Shown piece after piece: positions 8,803 through 17,687 of a stretch of 64,000 nucleotides of DNA. Under the pieces are notes generated by a model, which worked only from the letters and a program-made list of their open reading frames with translations, searched no databases and was not told the DNA's origin. Each line of letters opens with the position of its first letter. Position 1 is the first letter of the stretch. Origin of the DNA: DATFVA01 sp963811905 (GTDB lineage: Bacteria; Bacteroidota; Ignavibacteria; Ignavibacteriales; Ignavibacteriaceae); contig CAWETK010000023.1 of NCBI GenBank assembly GCA_963811905.1, positions 1 to 64,000 on the forward strand, written 5' to 3'. Made by a program: the position numbers and the translations under genes.

Positions 8803-10017
8803 TTAGAGAGATTTTATTATTTCATTCAAAATTTTATTAGCTGCCTGAAACTTCGTCATCAGCGGAAATTTAACGGGATTACCGTTCCTGCGGAATATAG
8901 TAATTTTATTTGTGTCGAATTCAAACCCACTTTTTTTATCTTTTAATGAATTCAATACGATAAGATCAAGGTTTTTGTTCTTCAGTTTATTTTTTGCGTT
9001 CAGTATTTCATTTTCAGTTTCAAGCGCGAAGCCTGCAGTAAACTGTTTTTCCTTTTTTAAGGATCCAAGGATATCGATAGTTTCAGTCACTTTGATTGAA
9101 GTAAGTCTTGATTCCTCTTTTTTAATTTTAGACGATAAAAGTTTTTGAGGTTTATAATCTGCCACGGCCGCCGACATTATAAGAATATCGCAGGAAGGAA
9201 AATATTTATCCACCTGTTTTTTCATCTCATCCGCAGACTGAATTTTAACCAGTTGAATTTCAGGGTACAAAAATTCAGAAGAAGGTCCCGATACCAGGGT
9301 TACATCAGCACCGCGCAAAAAAGCCGCCTTCGCAAGGGCAAAGCCCATTTTGCCTGATGAACGGTTTCCGATGAATCTTACCGGGTCAATATTTTCAAAA
9401 GTAGGACCGGCAGTCACAAGCATTTTCTTTCCTTCCAGATCCTTCCTGTAACCCGAAAGGACCAGTTCGGCAGCGTCAATTATTTTATTATTTCCAGCCA
9501 GTCTCCCTTTACCGCTGAGTCCGCTGGCAAGTTCTCCTTCCTCAGCATCAATAACAAAATATCCCAGCTCACGTAATTTAAATAAATTGCTTTGAGTTGC
9601 AGGATTCATATACATATCCACATCGGCGGCCGGAGCAATCACAAGCGGGCAACGAAGTGCAGCAACCACAGTTGTTAAAGCATTATCTGCGAAGCCATGT
9701 GCTATTTTTGCAATTGTGTTTATTGTGGCCGGAGCAATTATCATAATATCTGCCCAGGTACCGTAATCGATATGCCAGGTATTAACTTCGCAGCCATTCT
9801 GCTGAGAATCCGGAAATGTTTTTACTATTACTTTGTTTCCGGTGAGGGATGAAAAGGTAAGGGGAGCTATAAACTCAAGAGCGGAAGGAGTCATTACAAC
9901 TCTTACTTCCGCACCTCTCCGGATAAGTTCTCTCACGAGGTAACAGGCTTTATAGGCTGCGATGCCGCCTGTCACCCCAAGAATTATTTTCTTTCCGGAA
10001 AGAACATCATCGGACAT
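8803..10017 (-). CDS. coaBC: CoaBC bifunctional coenzyme A enzyme
   Basis: Fused phosphopantothenate-cysteine ligase and phosphopantothenoylcysteine decarboxylase, two consecutive steps of coenzyme A synthesis. The N-terminal flavoprotein domain has GVTGGIAAYKA and the MNPATQSN region. The C-terminal CoaB half begins near VTAGPTFENIDPVRF, with NRSSGKMGFALA following. Length is 404 residues, as usual. It lies 19 nt downstream of rpoZ, an arrangement common in Bacteroidota-type genomes. Confidence 0.95.
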   Translation of the reverse strand: MSDDVLSGKKIILGVTGGIAAYKACYLVRELIRRGAEVRVVMTPSALEFIAPLTFSSLTGNKVIVKTFPDSQQNGCEVNTWHIDYGTWADIMIIAPATINTIAKIAHGFADNALTTVVAALRCPLVIAPAADVDMYMNPATQSNLFKLRELGYFVIDAEEGELASGLSGKGRLAGNNKIIDAAELVLSGYRKDLEGKKMLVTAGPTFENIDPVRFIGNRSSGKMGFALAKAAFLRGADVTLVSGPSSEFLYPEIQLVKIQSADEMKKQVDKYFPSCDILIMSAAVADYKPQKLLSSKIKKEESRLTSIKVTETIDILGSLKKEKQFTAGFALETENEILNAKNKLKNKNLDLIVLNSLKDKKSGFEFDTNKITIFRRNGNPVKFPLMTKFQAANKILNEIIKSL

Positions 10018-10036
10018 TTTATAACTTTTTTATTAG

Positions 10037-10342
10037 TTATTCTGATTCAGGCTTATTTTTATAATCAAAGGGAATTTCACCTTTAAGCAATTCGTGCAGC
10101 GCCTGGATATGGGGCTTTTCTCTTTTTTCAAAGTCGAGAGCAATTTTCAACTGAGCCGGGTTATCAAATTCTTCTCCCTCTTCATCTCCGGCTGCAGCAG
10201 GGATTGTGCTGATAAGGGCATTATACTCTATTTTATTTTCATCATTTATCTGTCTTGCTCTTCTGGAGGCAACGATTGCCGCTTCATAAACATTGGCAGC
10301 TTCCTTATCAATTTGTCTCAGATCAACGGGTTCTATGAACAT
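10037..10342 (-). CDS. rpoZ: RNA polymerase omega subunit
   Basis: Small accessory subunit that helps assemble RNA polymerase around beta prime. The segment NVYEAAIVASRRARQIN matches the conserved omega core (YEAxxxASxRARQ). At 101 residues it has an acidic C-terminal extension, as in Bacteroidota forms. It abuts gmk with no gap and precedes coaBC, the classic gmk-rpoZ-coaBC order, which strongly supports the call despite weak overall sequence identity. Confidence 0.88.
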   Translation of the reverse strand: MFIEPVDLRQIDKEAANVYEAAIVASRRARQINDENKIEYNALISTIPAAAGDEEGEEFDNPAQLKIALDFEKREKPHIQALHELLKGEIPFDYKNKPESE

Positions 10343-10918
10343 TTATTTATTCTCCTTAATTATATTTTCTATTAAACTTTTAACATCAGAAACAGCTTTT
10401 TCTATCTCCACATTATGTACAAAATAATCAAATTTATCTTTAAGTCTCAACTCCAATTCGGCTCTCTCAATTCTTTTTTTCAGATCGATTTCGTCTTCTG
10501 TCCGCCTGTTTTTAAGCCTGTTTACCAGCTCATCAAAACTCGGGGGGACTATAAAAATCAATACAGCATCCGGGTAGCATTCTTTAAGCTTCAGGGCACC
10601 TTTTACATCAATTTCAAGAAGAACACTGCTGCCATTCTGCAGATTCTTATCTATATAATTCCTGAAAGTTCCGTAATAATAATCGTAAAATTTCTCCCAT
10701 TCTGCAAACTCACCAGCTTCAATTTTATTCCTGAATTCATCTTCTGTAAGGAAAAAATAATCTACGCCTTCTTTTTCATTATGTCTTTTTTTCCGGGTTG
10801 TGGCTGAGACAGAAAAGACAATTTCGGGGAATTCTTTGAGAATTCTTCTTACAATTGTTGTTTTACCAGTACCGCTGGGAGCAGAAACAATAAATAAAAT
10901 TCCTTTTGAATTTGCCAA
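10343..10918 (-). CDS. gmk: Guanylate kinase
   Basis: Phosphorylates GMP to GDP with ATP. The P-loop SAPSGTGKTT is near the N-terminus, followed by SATTRKKRHNEKEGVDY of the GMP-binding domain and the LLEIDVKGAL segment. Length is 191 residues, as usual. It starts 3 nt after the yicC stop and runs straight into rpoZ. Confidence 0.96.
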   Translation of the reverse strand: MANSKGILFIVSAPSGTGKTTIVRRILKEFPEIVFSVSATTRKKRHNEKEGVDYFFLTEDEFRNKIEAGEFAEWEKFYDYYYGTFRNYIDKNLQNGSSVLLEIDVKGALKLKECYPDAVLIFIVPPSFDELVNRLKNRRTEDEIDLKKRIERAELELRLKDKFDYFVHNVEIEKAVSDVKSLIENIIKENK

Positions 10919-10921
10919 GTA

Positions 10922-11797
10922 TTACTCAATATTTTGAATCTGTTCACGGATCTTTTCAATTTCCTCTTTTATAAGAACAGAATTATGGGTTATTTCTGTT
11001 GAAATAGTCTTAGCTGAAATTGTATTGGCTTCCCTGTTCATTTCCTGGCAAAGAAAATTAAGTTTTCTCCCGGGTTCTTCATCTTTTTCCATACTTTCGA
11101 GGAAGAATTTCAAATGACTTCTCAGTCTTACACATTCTTCGGTTATTTCTGATTTATCTGCAATCAGCGCAAGTTCAAGTTCAAGTCTATCAGTATATGC
11201 TGTAATATCCTCGACCATTACTTTCATCCGCTCTTTCAATTTCTCAAAGTAACTGTTTGCACTTTTCCCGGATTCATTCTGGATTTCAGCAACCTTTTCA
11301 TCGATCATAGATATTCTGTTTCTGAGGTCTTTCGCCAGTTCCTTACCTTCATTCCGTCTCATCTTTGTAAGATCGTCAAGTGCAGACTCAAGAGCCTTTT
11401 TTATAAGCTTAAATACCTCTTCACCGTATTCTTTGTCGCTTGACATGAATAATTCCCTGTTAAACAGAAGATGTTCGAGTTTCAGTTTCTCGGTAATTTT
11501 TGAAACTTTTTTTACTTCTTTTAATACTGCCAGGTAGGTTTTTAGTTTATCTTTATCAATTGAGGCGATACCGTTTGATGCGCCTGTATTCTTCAGATTT
11601 AAGATAACTGATAGTTTCCCGCGGCTGACCCTGTTCTTAATAATCTCCCTGATCTCGTATTCACGGTTCATCAGAGAGTTTGGAAGTTTAAGGTAGATAT
11701 CCAGAAAGCGGCTGTTAACGCTCTTAACTTCAAGCTCGACTAAGAAATTAATATTTTCTGCTACGCCTTTTCCGTAGCCGGTCATACTGGAAATCAT
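10922..11797 (-). CDS. yicC: YicC family endoribonuclease
   Basis: Member of the YicC/YloC family; E. coli YicC is an endoribonuclease acting on small RNAs. The N-terminal hallmark SMTGYGKG and the C-terminal KLNFLCQEMNREANT block with the SAKTIS segment are intact. Length is 291 residues, as usual. It is the first gene of the leftward operon yicC-gmk-rpoZ-coaBC-glycosylase. About 115 nt separate it from the Omp85 gene. Confidence 0.93.
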   Translation of the reverse strand: MISSMTGYGKGVAENINFLVELEVKSVNSRFLDIYLKLPNSLMNREYEIREIIKNRVSRGKLSVILNLKNTGASNGIASIDKDKLKTYLAVLKEVKKVSKITEKLKLEHLLFNRELFMSSDKEYGEEVFKLIKKALESALDDLTKMRRNEGKELAKDLRNRISMIDEKVAEIQNESGKSANSYFEKLKERMKVMVEDITAYTDRLELELALIADKSEITEECVRLRSHLKFFLESMEKDEEPGRKLNFLCQEMNREANTISAKTISTEITHNSVLIKEEIEKIREQIQNIE

Positions 11798-11912
11798 TAA
11801 AATGCCTTAAAATAGAATCTTAAAAATAGCGATTTTTAACAAGCTAATCAAAACAAAAACATTACCCCCGTATGCATAACGGAGGATCAGATTAAATTAG
11901 TTGTAAAATCAG

Positions 11913-13937
11913 TTAAAAAGCTTCACCTATCCCGAAATGAAAGACAAGATTATCCCAGAAATTTTTGTGATAAATCCAGGTTTTATCGTCAGGATTATAG
12001 AGTTTAAATGCAAAATCCAACCTGAAGGGGGCGACAGAAGAATAATACCTGAATCCCAGTCCCGGTGACAGAGCAAGTCCATCATACCTGAATTTATCAT
12101 AACCGATCCACGTATTGCCATAATCGAAAAATAATGCGGCACCGAAACTCGGTACAAATTTATACCTCCATTCAAATGAGCCTTCAAGCAGGAACGTTCC
12201 GCCCTTAATGTTAACCCCATTTATCCCGTACACAGTGGTGGCATTCTGGGGAACAAGTTCATTAGAGCGCCATCCTCTTACGGAGTTGCTTCCGCCCGCA
12301 TAGAACGTCCTGTTCAGCGGCAGCCCTGCATAATCACCGTAGTAGGTTTGAATCCTTCCAACTTTAAATTTAGCTGCAAAGATTGACATCCTCCTCTGAT
12401 TAAGGGACAAATAATAGGAAGTATTCAAGACGACTTTATAAAACAAAGATCCATTGAATTCATTTCCCCCGATTTTTCCGATAAGGTAAGGTAAAGAATT
12501 AGCTTCTTCAAAAAGGATAGAAATTATATATCCTTCAGTAGGGAAAAGGATATCGTTTGTAGTTGTTCTTCCAAAATCCGCTCCTATTATTGAAAGAATT
12601 TTTTTTGAAAGGCTATCGTTGTTTGTTCTGTATACTTCGTTGCTTTGTTCAACGTTATAATAGGTACTGAGAAAATTAATGGCCGTAAACCGGGGCAGTT
12701 CAAAGTCAAAAGTAATCCGGGATCCGTAAACTGTGTTATTATACCTGACCTGTTTATTAATTGTAGCATAATTTTCCCAGGTTCCGAAAATCGGCTTACT
12801 GAACAGGTAAGGCTGTTCTATCGTAATTCTTGCGTCAAGGTAACCTAATAAAGTTGTGTCGCGGAATGAAAATTTCTGAAACAGCCTGCTATAATTCACA
12901 TTAAAAATATCCTGAACACCAAATGACGTGCTGATTGTAAATTTCCTTGCATTACCGAAAAAATTCCTCCTGATATATGAAAGTCCCAAACCTGCATTAA
13001 GTGCACTTTGCTGATTATTCACAATGATTTCAGGAGATAATTCGTTCAACTTGCCGATATTGGCTTCAAGTTTAACAGGAACTTTTGAATCAGTGGTATC
13101 CTGCTCTACTCCTGAAATTACAATCGAATTAAATAGTCCAGTTCTAAACAAACGCTGCTGACTTTGTCTTATCTTATCGAGATTATAAATTTCTCCCGAT
13201 TTCAGATCGCTTATATCCCTCAGCATATTTTCCTTAACATAAGGAGCTCCATCACCGGAGGTACTGACCATGACTGAATCTATGTGGTATTCTTTTCCAG
13301 TTGTAAAATAGATATCAAGATCAGCACGGTTTTTAACAGTATCCGTTGTAACTATGGTACTATCAAACTGAGCAAACATAAAACCGTTGTTCAACAGAGT
13401 GGATACACCTGACTGCACCTTCTTCTGCACGACACTTTGAACATACCTGTCGGTGGAATCAAATTTTACTTCATCATTAAACTTCTTCATCGGCAGCCCG
13501 GGAACTCTCTCCAGCCCTTTTGGATTAATTTTGCCGTAGTCTGCCGGATCACCTTCTTTAATTATATAGTTGAGAGTTACCTCCTTTGCGGTAGTATCTA
13601 CCTCGTAATTATACGTTACAGTGGTTTCAAAGAAACCATTTGCATTATAATAGGATTTTAAGGCCTTTATATCGATCGGTATAGTTGAGGAATCAAAGTA
13701 GGCAGCTTCACTGCCGAGGCTGCTGAATGAATGTAAAAATTTCCAGAACCACCAGGGAGTTTCTTTAGAAAGGATTACGTCGCTAAGCTGAGAGGATGAA
13801 ATTGTTTTGTTACCACTAAAATTTATCTGCTGTAATTCATACCTGCTCCCTTCCTGGGCAAACAGGGATACAGCTGAAAGCATTATGATTATAGTAATAA
13901 ATTTCGTCATTTTGTTCATATAATAAGACCAGCTCAT
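11913..13937 (-). CDS. Omp85 family outer-membrane protein, TamA-like
   Basis: Predicted outer-membrane assembly or translocation protein. A signal peptide ends near SLFAQ. About three POTRA-like repeats follow (YELQQINFSGN, the YGKINPKGL region, and YHIDSVMVSTSGDG with LRDISDLKSGEIYNLDKI). A 16-strand-type barrel then carries the Omp85 lid motif FYAGGSNSVRGW, where Trp replaces the usual Phe or Tyr of VRGF/Y. It ends in Phe, as outer-membrane barrels do. Three POTRAs point to TamA rather than BamA. Its start overlaps the lipoprotein stop by 4 nt (ATGA). A second ATG at 13919 begins the signal peptide more directly and could be the true start. Confidence 0.85.
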   Translation of the reverse strand: MSWSYYMNKMTKFITIIIMLSAVSLFAQEGSRYELQQINFSGNKTISSSQLSDVILSKETPWWFWKFLHSFSSLGSEAAYFDSSTIPIDIKALKSYYNANGFFETTVTYNYEVDTTAKEVTLNYIIKEGDPADYGKINPKGLERVPGLPMKKFNDEVKFDSTDRYVQSVVQKKVQSGVSTLLNNGFMFAQFDSTIVTTDTVKNRADLDIYFTTGKEYHIDSVMVSTSGDGAPYVKENMLRDISDLKSGEIYNLDKIRQSQQRLFRTGLFNSIVISGVEQDTTDSKVPVKLEANIGKLNELSPEIIVNNQQSALNAGLGLSYIRRNFFGNARKFTISTSFGVQDIFNVNYSRLFQKFSFRDTTLLGYLDARITIEQPYLFSKPIFGTWENYATINKQVRYNNTVYGSRITFDFELPRFTAINFLSTYYNVEQSNEVYRTNNDSLSKKILSIIGADFGRTTTNDILFPTEGYIISILFEEANSLPYLIGKIGGNEFNGSLFYKVVLNTSYYLSLNQRRMSIFAAKFKVGRIQTYYGDYAGLPLNRTFYAGGSNSVRGWRSNELVPQNATTVYGINGVNIKGGTFLLEGSFEWRYKFVPSFGAALFFDYGNTWIGYDKFRYDGLALSPGLGFRYYSSVAPFRLDFAFKLYNPDDKTWIYHKNFWDNLVFHFGIGEAF

Positions 13938-14554
13938 TCATCAAGGTCAATATCTTTATCAACGATCCTGAGGTTCGGATAGTCTTTTTTGAAAACTTTA
14001 ACAAAATAATTCTTTATTCCAGGTGTAGAGTTTGCTGAGATGAAAAGTGAAATAGTTCTCCCCTTTTCCGTAAAAAGATGTGAATAGTATGTCTGTTTTT
14101 TATTAAAATCGATAAGGTACGCGAAAATCTCTCCGCCTCCGCTGCCGAGGTAATAATCCAGAGAATTATAATAAATTAAATCATAGCTCACAGAATCCGG
14201 TTTTTCTTTTCTTACCATAGCATCTGTAAATGATCCATCAAGCAGATCTGTGCTGTACACTTCTTCGATTTTATTACCTTTATCCTTCATCAGATGGAAT
14301 TGTATTCCCCACTTGTCAGGTCTATTTATTTCAGTTCCCGCAGCAAATTCCTTTGTCGTGTCTTCATCAAAATTTCCCGCAAGGGCCATCTGGGCATCAT
14401 TCCCAAGGATTTTTTTTGCCTCCCCGAGCATTGCTTCGGGAGTGCTTAAATCGATTTTATTTTCCGGAACTTTCTTTTCCTTTTCATTACAGGAAACAGC
14501 AAATCCCAGAATCACTATTAAGAAAAACAGGTAAATCTTCTTATTGGATGACAA
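13934..14554 (-). CDS. Lipoprotein of unknown function
   Basis: I do not recognise the family. A lipoprotein signal is clear: a basic N-terminus, a hydrophobic core and a lipobox ending in Cys (GFAVSC). The mature part is about 185 residues, acidic and mixed alpha/beta. The start is a TTG that lies inside the 3' end of the upstream YkuD-like gene (14-nt overlap), with GGAA six bases before it. Its stop overlaps the Omp85 start by 4 nt. This tight coupling suggests it works with the Omp85 protein, as BamBCDE-type lipoproteins do, but this is inference. Confidence 0.7.
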   Translation of the reverse strand: MSSNKKIYLFFLIVILGFAVSCNEKEKKVPENKIDLSTPEAMLGEAKKILGNDAQMALAGNFDEDTTKEFAAGTEINRPDKWGIQFHLMKDKGNKIEEVYSTDLLDGSFTDAMVRKEKPDSVSYDLIYYNSLDYYLGSGGGEIFAYLIDFNKKQTYYSHLFTEKGRTISLFISANSTPGIKNYFVKVFKKDYPNLRIVDKDIDLDE

Positions 14555-15233
14555 CTTTGGTTCCTTTCGATACTACATTATATAGTTCATAAATATCTTC
14601 ATTGCTGAGTGCGATTGAACCGTCAGTCCAGTTGAACACAAAAGGAAGGTTCTTAAAAATAAAATCGTACTCGCCTATTCCATGAATACTGACATCATTC
14701 CCGAGGGAAGTCTCGAGCTGCGGACAGTCATTATAATAGAACTCGAATTTAAGCTGATCAAACTCCTGCTGAGTTATCAGATTTTTTCTCAAGGCCTCAG
14801 TGATATCATTAATATTGGGGTAATTTAATTTTAATTTTATATAGTATTTATGGTTCTGGTCAATACTGCATATCTGGTAATCTCCTACCGGAGTAGCTAA
14901 ATCATCGGCCCTTGACTTCCGCATATTTACATTCTTACCAAAACTGGCATGGTAACTCTTTATCAATACAGTATCCTCATAAAGGTTGAGTGTGTAATCT
15001 TTCCTTTTGATAAGTATATTAGGATCGTGCAGTACCGTAAACCCTTTCTCCCTTATTGCTTCCTGGAGAGGGACTTCCCTCAGGTTAAGTATAATTCCGT
15101 ATACGATTACACCAAGGATAAAAAGAATTATCCCCCCGCTGAAAAAAAGAGCACTCTTCAGGATCTTCGGGTTGAATAATCGTTTAAGGAGTGATACTGC
15201 TTTTTTAAAATTTTCGGGAATATCTGATTTCAT
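14541..15233 (-). CDS. YkuD-fold protein, catalytic Cys replaced by Ser
   Basis: Resembles L,D-transpeptidases of the YkuD (ErfK/YbiS) family, which crosslink peptidoglycan in the periplasm. One membrane helix covers about residues 27-50. The YkuD core starts near LIKRKDYTLNLYED, with TPVGDYQICSID next and HGIGEYDF (His 184) following. In the active-site motif, where the family has T-D-G-C, this protein has TDGSIALSNEDI, with Ser 206 encoded by TCA in place of Cys. The rest of the motif is conserved. It may be inactive as a transpeptidase, a binding protein, or a serine-based enzyme. It is the first gene of the lipoprotein-Omp85 trio. Confidence 0.78.
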   Translation of the reverse strand: MKSDIPENFKKAVSLLKRLFNPKILKSALFFSGGIILFILGVIVYGIILNLREVPLQEAIREKGFTVLHDPNILIKRKDYTLNLYEDTVLIKSYHASFGKNVNMRKSRADDLATPVGDYQICSIDQNHKYYIKLKLNYPNINDITEALRKNLITQQEFDQLKFEFYYNDCPQLETSLGNDVSIHGIGEYDFIFKNLPFVFNWTDGSIALSNEDIYELYNVVSKGTKVVIQ

Positions 15234-15345
15234 TAAATGCAGAGATGTTCTTCAATATAATGAACTATCGATCATTAAAATTTAGTCAAAAAAAGAATAA
15301 TATTTTACTTTATTAGAATGAATATAACAGAAAAGAGGCAACATA

Positions 15346-15373
15346 TAATAAAAAACCCGGACTTTGCCGGGTT
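15346..15373 (-). terminator. Intrinsic terminator after frr
   Basis: On the minus strand, a 7-bp stem AACCCGG/CCGGGTT with a 6-nt loop is followed at once by a U tract (TTTTTTATTATA). It lies 24 nt past the frr stop and ends the pyrH-frr unit. Confidence 0.88.
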
Positions 15374-15396
15374 ATAAGAATCAATTAAGATCGGAA

Positions 15397-15951
15397 TTAT
15401 ACTTCCATAATTTCGTGCTCTTTATGCTTTAATATATCATCAATAAGCTTAATATGCTCATCCGTGAGTTTCTGAGTTCTTATCTCTGCATCCTTCAACT
15501 GATCTTCAGAGATTTTTTTATCTTTTTCTTCCCTTTTCAGATGGTCATTAGCATCTCTTCTCACATTCCTAATTGCCACCTTATTATCTTCCCCGAATTT
15601 CTTTACAAGCTTCACCAGCTCTTTCCTTCGTTCCTCGTTCAGCGGGGGGATGGGTATTTTCAGGTTTGTTCCGTCGCTTACCGGGTTCAGGCCAATATTT
15701 GCCTCCAGGATAGCCTTATCTACAGCATTAAGGATAGATTTATCCCATGGAGTAAATGAAAGTGTATGTGCATCAAGTACGTTGAGGTTACCGACCTGAT
15801 TTACCGGGGTCATATTCCCGTAATAATCAACCTTTATTCCATCCAGCAATGCCGTAGTAGCTTTTCCGGACCTTATTTTTGATAGCTCTCCTCTCAGGGC
15901 ATCTATGGATTTATCCATTCTGGATTTTGCATCTTTTATTATTTGTTCCAT
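15397..15951 (-). CDS. frr: Ribosome recycling factor
   Basis: Releases ribosomes from mRNA after termination together with EF-G. Conserved segments are LSKIRSGKATTALLDGI near the N-terminus, VDYYGNMTPVNQVGNL, and PIPPLNEERRKELVKLV. Length is 184 residues, as usual. It lies 14 nt downstream of pyrH, the common bacterial order, and is closed by a strong terminator. Confidence 0.96.
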   Translation of the reverse strand: MEQIIKDAKSRMDKSIDALRGELSKIRSGKATTALLDGIKVDYYGNMTPVNQVGNLNVLDAHTLSFTPWDKSILNAVDKAILEANIGLNPVSDGTNLKIPIPPLNEERRKELVKLVKKFGEDNKVAIRNVRRDANDHLKREEKDKKISEDQLKDAEIRTQKLTDEHIKLIDDILKHKEHEIMEV

Positions 15952-15965
15952 AGCCTCCTCTTAGT

Positions 15966-16712
15966 TTAGTTTTCTGCAGCCAATTGATGGTTATTGATAG
16001 TTGTGCCGATTGACTTCCCTTCGGCAAGGTGAAGAAGATTGTCAGGTACATCCATATTAAATACAATCATAGGCAGATTATTTTCCTGGCAAAGGCTAAC
16101 GGCAGTAAGATCCATAACACGAAGGTTTTTTTTCAATATATCAAGATAAGAAATGTTTTCGTATTTAACCGCTTCAGGATATTTTTCAGGGTCAGCATCG
16201 AAGACTCCATCTACCCTGGTTCCCTTAACTATAACATCCGCTTCAATTTCAACGGCACGTAATGAAGCGGCTGTATCAGTTGAGAAATAAGGATGGCCTG
16301 TACCGGCACCAAGTATTACCACTCTACCTTTTTCAAGGTGCCTGATCGCCCTTCTTCTTATATACGGCTCAGCAATTTCATCCATTTTGATAGCGCTCAT
16401 CAGCCTGGTTTGTATCCCGGTCTTCTCAATTGCGTTCTGAAGAGCAAGTGAATTTATCATAGTTGCAAGCATTCCCATCTGATCTCCCGTAACTCTGTCA
16501 ATTCCCTGATCGCTGGCACTTAGCCCGCGGTAAATGTTCCCTCCTCCTATTACAATTCCAAGCTGTACAGTTATATCATGAACTTTTTTAATCTCTTCCG
16601 CAAAAAATTCGAGTACATTATGATCTATACCAAATCCCTTTTTACCCATCAGGGATTCTCCGCTGAGTTTCAGCAATATCCTCTTATATTTCAATTTCTT
16701 ATTCACAGGCAT
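15966..16712 (-). CDS. pyrH: Uridylate kinase
   Basis: Phosphorylates UMP to UDP; it belongs to the amino acid kinase fold. Conserved pieces are RILLKLSGESLMG at the N-terminus, VIGGGNIYRG, GAGTGHPYFSTDTAASLRA, and VDGVFDADPEKYP. Length is 248 residues, as usual. It is separated from tsf by a terminator at 16757-16789, so pyrH-frr is probably a separate unit from the ribosomal operon upstream. Confidence 0.96.
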   Translation of the reverse strand: MPVNKKLKYKRILLKLSGESLMGKKGFGIDHNVLEFFAEEIKKVHDITVQLGIVIGGGNIYRGLSASDQGIDRVTGDQMGMLATMINSLALQNAIEKTGIQTRLMSAIKMDEIAEPYIRRRAIRHLEKGRVVILGAGTGHPYFSTDTAASLRAVEIEADVIVKGTRVDGVFDADPEKYPEAVKYENISYLDILKKNLRVMDLTAVSLCQENNLPMIVFNMDVPDNLLHLAEGKSIGTTINNHQLAAEN

Positions 16713-16756
16713 CTTTCGTATATATTATTTAATTCTATGATATTTTCAGTTTAAAT

Positions 16757-16789
16757 ATAAAAAAAGGTCTTAAATTATTTAAGACCTTT
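16757..16789 (-). terminator. Intrinsic terminator after tsf
   Basis: On the minus strand an 11-bp perfect stem (AAAGGTCTTAA/TTAAGACCTTT) with a 5-nt loop is followed by a U tract. It lies 17 nt past the tsf stop and separates the ribosomal-protein operon from pyrH. Confidence 0.9.
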
Positions 16790-16805
16790 GTTTCACAATC
16801 AATTA

Positions 16806-17663
16806 TTATTTGTTCTCATCACCCAGATGGAACCTGCGGAAGTGATCTATTTTAACTTCGGAATTATGTTTAGTATTGAACTCCTTCAATAAATCACCGA
16901 CAGATTTAGAATTATCTTTGATATAAGCCTGTTCAACCAGGCAGTTCTCCTGGTAATACTTATTCAATTTACCCTGTGCAATCTTTTCAAGTATCTGGTC
17001 AGGTTTTCCTTCCTTGCGTGCAATCTCCTTATAGATCTCAATTTCTTTTTCAATCAAGTCTTTTGGAACTTCTTCTCTGTATACGCATATCGGTCTCATT
17101 GCAGCCACCTGCATAGCAATATCTTTACCGAGTCCGGAAAGTTCCGGAGCTGCAGCACCGGCATTATTAAAAACCACCATCACGCCCAATTTTGAGCCGG
17201 GGTGAATATAGTCAACAATAATTCCATTATCTGTACTTTCTACAGCAATCCGTGAAATTTCAATCTTTTCACCAACTTTTCCCATAACATCATGCAGGCC
17301 GTTTTTAATATCAGAATTCTTTTCCACAAGATCGTCAACAGAAGCAGGTTTTGTATCGATTGCTTTATCAGCCACGAGATTTGCATAATTCACAAAGTCT
17401 TCACTATTGGCAACAAAATCAGTTTCACAGTTAACTTCTACAATTATACCTGACTTTTTATCATTTGAAATCCTCGTTAGTACTAAACCTTCACCGGCAG
17501 TTTTCTCAGCTCTTTTTGTTGCAACAGCCTGTCCTTTTTTTCTGAGAATTTCAATAGCTTTCTCCATGTCGCCGTCAGCCTCAATCAGAGCTTTCTTGCA
17601 GTCCATCATACCTGAACCGGTTTTCTGTCTTAATTCATTTACCTGTTGAGCAGTAACTGTCAT
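16806..17663 (-). CDS. tsf: Elongation factor Ts
   Basis: Guanine-nucleotide exchange factor for EF-Tu. The N-terminal UBA-like domain (VNELRQKTGSGMMDCKKAL) is followed by the CETDFVA segment of the core and the VAAMRPICV dimerisation region. I start it at ATG 17663: the frame can extend to a TTG at 17681, but the ribosome-binding site AAAGGAA lies inside that extension, so the ATG fits much better (285 residues). It follows rpsB by about 25 nt, the usual rpsB-tsf pairing. Confidence 0.95.
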   Translation of the reverse strand: MTVTAQQVNELRQKTGSGMMDCKKALIEADGDMEKAIEILRKKGQAVATKRAEKTAGEGLVLTRISNDKKSGIIVEVNCETDFVANSEDFVNYANLVADKAIDTKPASVDDLVEKNSDIKNGLHDVMGKVGEKIEISRIAVESTDNGIIVDYIHPGSKLGVMVVFNNAGAAAPELSGLGKDIAMQVAAMRPICVYREEVPKDLIEKEIEIYKEIARKEGKPDQILEKIAQGKLNKYYQENCLVEQAYIKDNSKSVGDLLKEFNTKHNSEVKIDHFRRFHLGDENK

Positions 17664-17687
17664 TTCTAAATTCCTTTTCAATTAAAA

